A stretch of DNA of 6,315 bases. Origin: JBFMDU01 sp034431935. GTDB lineage: Bacteria; Chloroflexota; Dehalococcoidia; GIF9; JBFMDU01. Shown here one piece after another: positions 5,139-6,315 of the stretch. The stretch is taken from assembly GCA_034431935.1 (NCBI GenBank), contig DAOUCU010000024.1:1-6315 (forward strand), given 5' to 3'. Positions within the stretch are counted from its first letter, which is position 1; each line of letters opens with the position of its first letter. The notes under the pieces were generated by a model. It worked only from the letters and a program-made list of their open reading frames with translations, searched no databases and was not told where the DNA came from. The position numbers and the translations under genes were made by a program.

Positions 5139-6236
5139 CTAGTCGAACACCACCAGCGGCTTAATGACCTTACCGCCAGCCAATGCTTCGAACGCTTCGT
5201 TTATTTCCGCCAGCGGGTACCGACGGCTCACCAGCTTGTCCAACGGCAGTCTCCCCTGCATGAAAAGGTCCACCCAGGTAGATATGTTGCGGCTCGACCA
5301 TCCCGACCCCATGCTTGAGCCAACCAACTTCTTCTCCCGTATCAGAGAGAGCAGATCAACACTAGCCTTCCCGCCATCCGGCGGCCCCCCGACCACGACA
5401 CAGGTACCACCAAAGCGGAGACAGTCAAATGCCAGGGGGACGACATCGGCGTTCCCCACCGCCATGACACTGTAGTCAGCGCCGCCACCTGTAAGCTGGC
5501 GGACTCGTGCCACCACATCCTCCTTGGCAGAGTTGACGAAGTGTGTTGCACCAAATCCCGCCGCCGCCTCGAGTTTGCTGTCCAGAACGTCAACGGCGAT
5601 TATTCTCCCCGCTCCGCAGAGACTGGCCCCCATTATCGAACTCATACCTACCCCACCGCACCCGAACACCACGATGCTTGAACCCACCTCTGGTCTCAGC
5701 TTATTAATGACCGCGCCCAAGCCGGTCATAGCTCCACAACCCAATACCCCAATCGTATCCAGCGGTGCGTCTTCACGCACTCTGACGGCACAGTCCGCCG
5801 GCACAACGGCATACTCAGCAAAGGACGACTGCATGAAGAAATGATAAATAGGCTGGCCCTTGGCATTGCGTAATCTCAGATGCTTACCCGGCAGATAGCC
5901 ATTAAAGTAGAAGGGCCGGTAAATTTCGCACATAACTGGCGATCCCCCGCGACAGGTCTGACAGCGTCCGCAGTTACCGGCGCCGGTGAGGACAACGTGA
6001 TCACCGGTCCTGAGAGAGGTCACTCCGGGACCAACCTTGTAGACAATCCCCGCCCCCTCATGCCCCAGTACCATCGGCATCAACAGTCCTTTCTCCTGGA
6101 CGCCCAGGTCAGTGTGGCAGACGCCGGTCCCCACCAGCTTCACCATCACTTCGTTTTCTCCAGGCTCGTCAATCTCAACTTCCTCGACCACCAGCGGCCT
6201 CCCCGGCTGGTACAATACCGCGGCCTTCATCTTCAT
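5139..6236 (-). CDS. Zn-dependent medium-chain alcohol dehydrogenase (class III/aryl-alcohol-like)
   Basis: This 365-residue cytoplasmic enzyme would interconvert an alcohol and its aldehyde or ketone with NAD. The start at 6236 has AGGAGG seven bases upstream. In the N-terminal GroES-like domain, Cys40 (GVCHTD), His59 with Glu60 (LGHEGAG) and Cys167 form the catalytic zinc site. Cys89, Cys92, Cys95 and Cys103 form the structural zinc lobe (CGRCQTC...C). The nucleotide-binding domain carries GCGGVG (192-197), and Asp216 at the end of the second strand (IAVDVLDSK) indicates NAD rather than NADP. The C-terminal part (PLAEINEAFEALAGGKVIKP) is typical of the family. The architecture resembles S-(hydroxymethyl)glutathione and aryl-alcohol dehydrogenases, but the exact substrate is not determined. 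No glutathione- or mycothiol-pathway gene is nearby. It has its own promoter and is followed by 326 bp before the TRAP operon, so co-function with the transporter is only suggestive. Confidence 0.95.
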   Translation of the reverse strand: MKMKAAVLYQPGRPLVVEEVEIDEPGENEVMVKLVGTGVCHTDLGVQEKGLLMPMVLGHEGAGIVYKVGPGVTSLRTGDHVVLTGAGNCGRCQTCRGGSPVMCEIYRPFYFNGYLPGKHLRLRNAKGQPIYHFFMQSSFAEYAVVPADCAVRVREDAPLDTIGVLGCGAMTGLGAVINKLRPEVGSSIVVFGCGGVGMSSIMGASLCGAGRIIAVDVLDSKLEAAAGFGATHFVNSAKEDVVARVRQLTGGGADYSVMAVGNADVVPLAFDCLRFGGTCVVVGGPPDGGKASVDLLSLIREKKLVGSSMGSGWSSRNISTWVDLFMQGRLPLDKLVSRRYPLAEINEAFEALAGGKVIKPLVVFD

Positions 6237-6256
6237 GTCCGGCCTCCTGATAGAGC

Positions 6257-6268
6257 ATTCTGCAGAAT
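6257..6268. promoter_or_regulatory. 12-bp palindrome between dehydrogenase promoter and RBS (candidate operator)
   Basis: ATTCTGCAGAAT is a perfect 12-bp palindrome lying just downstream of the predicted transcription start (about 6275) and upstream of the AGGAGG site of the dehydrogenase gene. That position suits a repressor operator. It is short enough to occur by chance, so the assignment is tentative. Confidence 0.3.
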
Positions 6269-6281
6269 CAACCGCGGGCAG

Positions 6282-6310
6282 ACTATACCATCCGCCTTAA
6301 AACGGGTCAA
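6282..6310 (-). promoter_or_regulatory. Predicted sigma70-type promoter of the alcohol dehydrogenase gene
   Basis: On the minus strand TTGACC (6310-6305, 5/6) is followed after 17 bp by TATAGT (6287-6282, 5/6). Transcription would start near 6275, giving a leader of about 38 bases with AGGAGG placed for the ATG at 6236. This is the best overall promoter match in the window and suggests strong or regulated expression of the dehydrogenase. Confidence 0.6.
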
Positions 6311-6315
6311 TCAGG

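Overview
The window looks like chromosomal DNA from a bacterium with fairly high G+C. An anaerobic or sediment member of the Chloroflexota (Dehalococcoidia-like) would fit, because a TAXI-type TRAP uptake system, a Zn alcohol dehydrogenase and a bacterial histone-deacetylase-fold enzyme occur together. That placement is inference from gene content only and is weak. I see no phage, transposase, CRISPR, tRNA or rRNA signal.

Layout: everything except the left edge is on the minus strand, so transcription runs from high to low coordinates. (1) At 6236-5139 is a complete Zn-dependent medium-chain alcohol dehydrogenase, with a good sigma70-type promoter at the right edge and a 12-bp palindrome between promoter and ribosome binding site. 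(2) At 5138-4813 is a 326-bp non-coding stretch holding a promoter with a perfect -35 box, a roughly 150-nt leader, three copies of a 7-mer around the promoter and a CAATTGG dyad. (3) At 4812-1420 is a TRAP transporter operon: a TAXI-family lipoprotein solute-binding protein, then a perfect 38-bp palindrome, then a fused 4TM/12TM permease, then a 68-residue two-helix membrane protein joined to the permease by an ATGA overlap. (4) At 1384-1256 is another perfect -35 promoter and a 23-codon lysine-rich ORF with a C-x2-C-x2-H motif, missed by ordinary ORF length cut-offs. (5) At 1157-120 is a histone deacetylase/AcuC/acetylpolyamine amidohydrolase superfamily enzyme with all catalytic residues. 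(6) At 1-135 on the plus strand is the C-terminal end of a convergent gene, probably the radical SAM heme chaperone HemW; its 3' end overlaps that of the deacetylase gene.

How they may work together: the binding protein would capture a small, probably carboxylated, organic solute outside the membrane and pass it to the fused permease, driven by an ion gradient. The dehydrogenase would carry out NAD-linked alcohol/aldehyde conversion in the cytoplasm and has its own promoter, so a shared pathway is only a neighbourhood inference. The deacetylase gene lies downstream of the lysine-rich small ORF and may share its promoter.

The most interesting items are the lysine-rich mini-gene beside a deacetylase, the near-identical translation-start segments of that mini-gene and of the binding-protein gene, the perfect palindrome inside the TRAP operon, and the uncharacterised two-helix subunit coupled to the permease. 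None of these amounts to a demonstrated new system.
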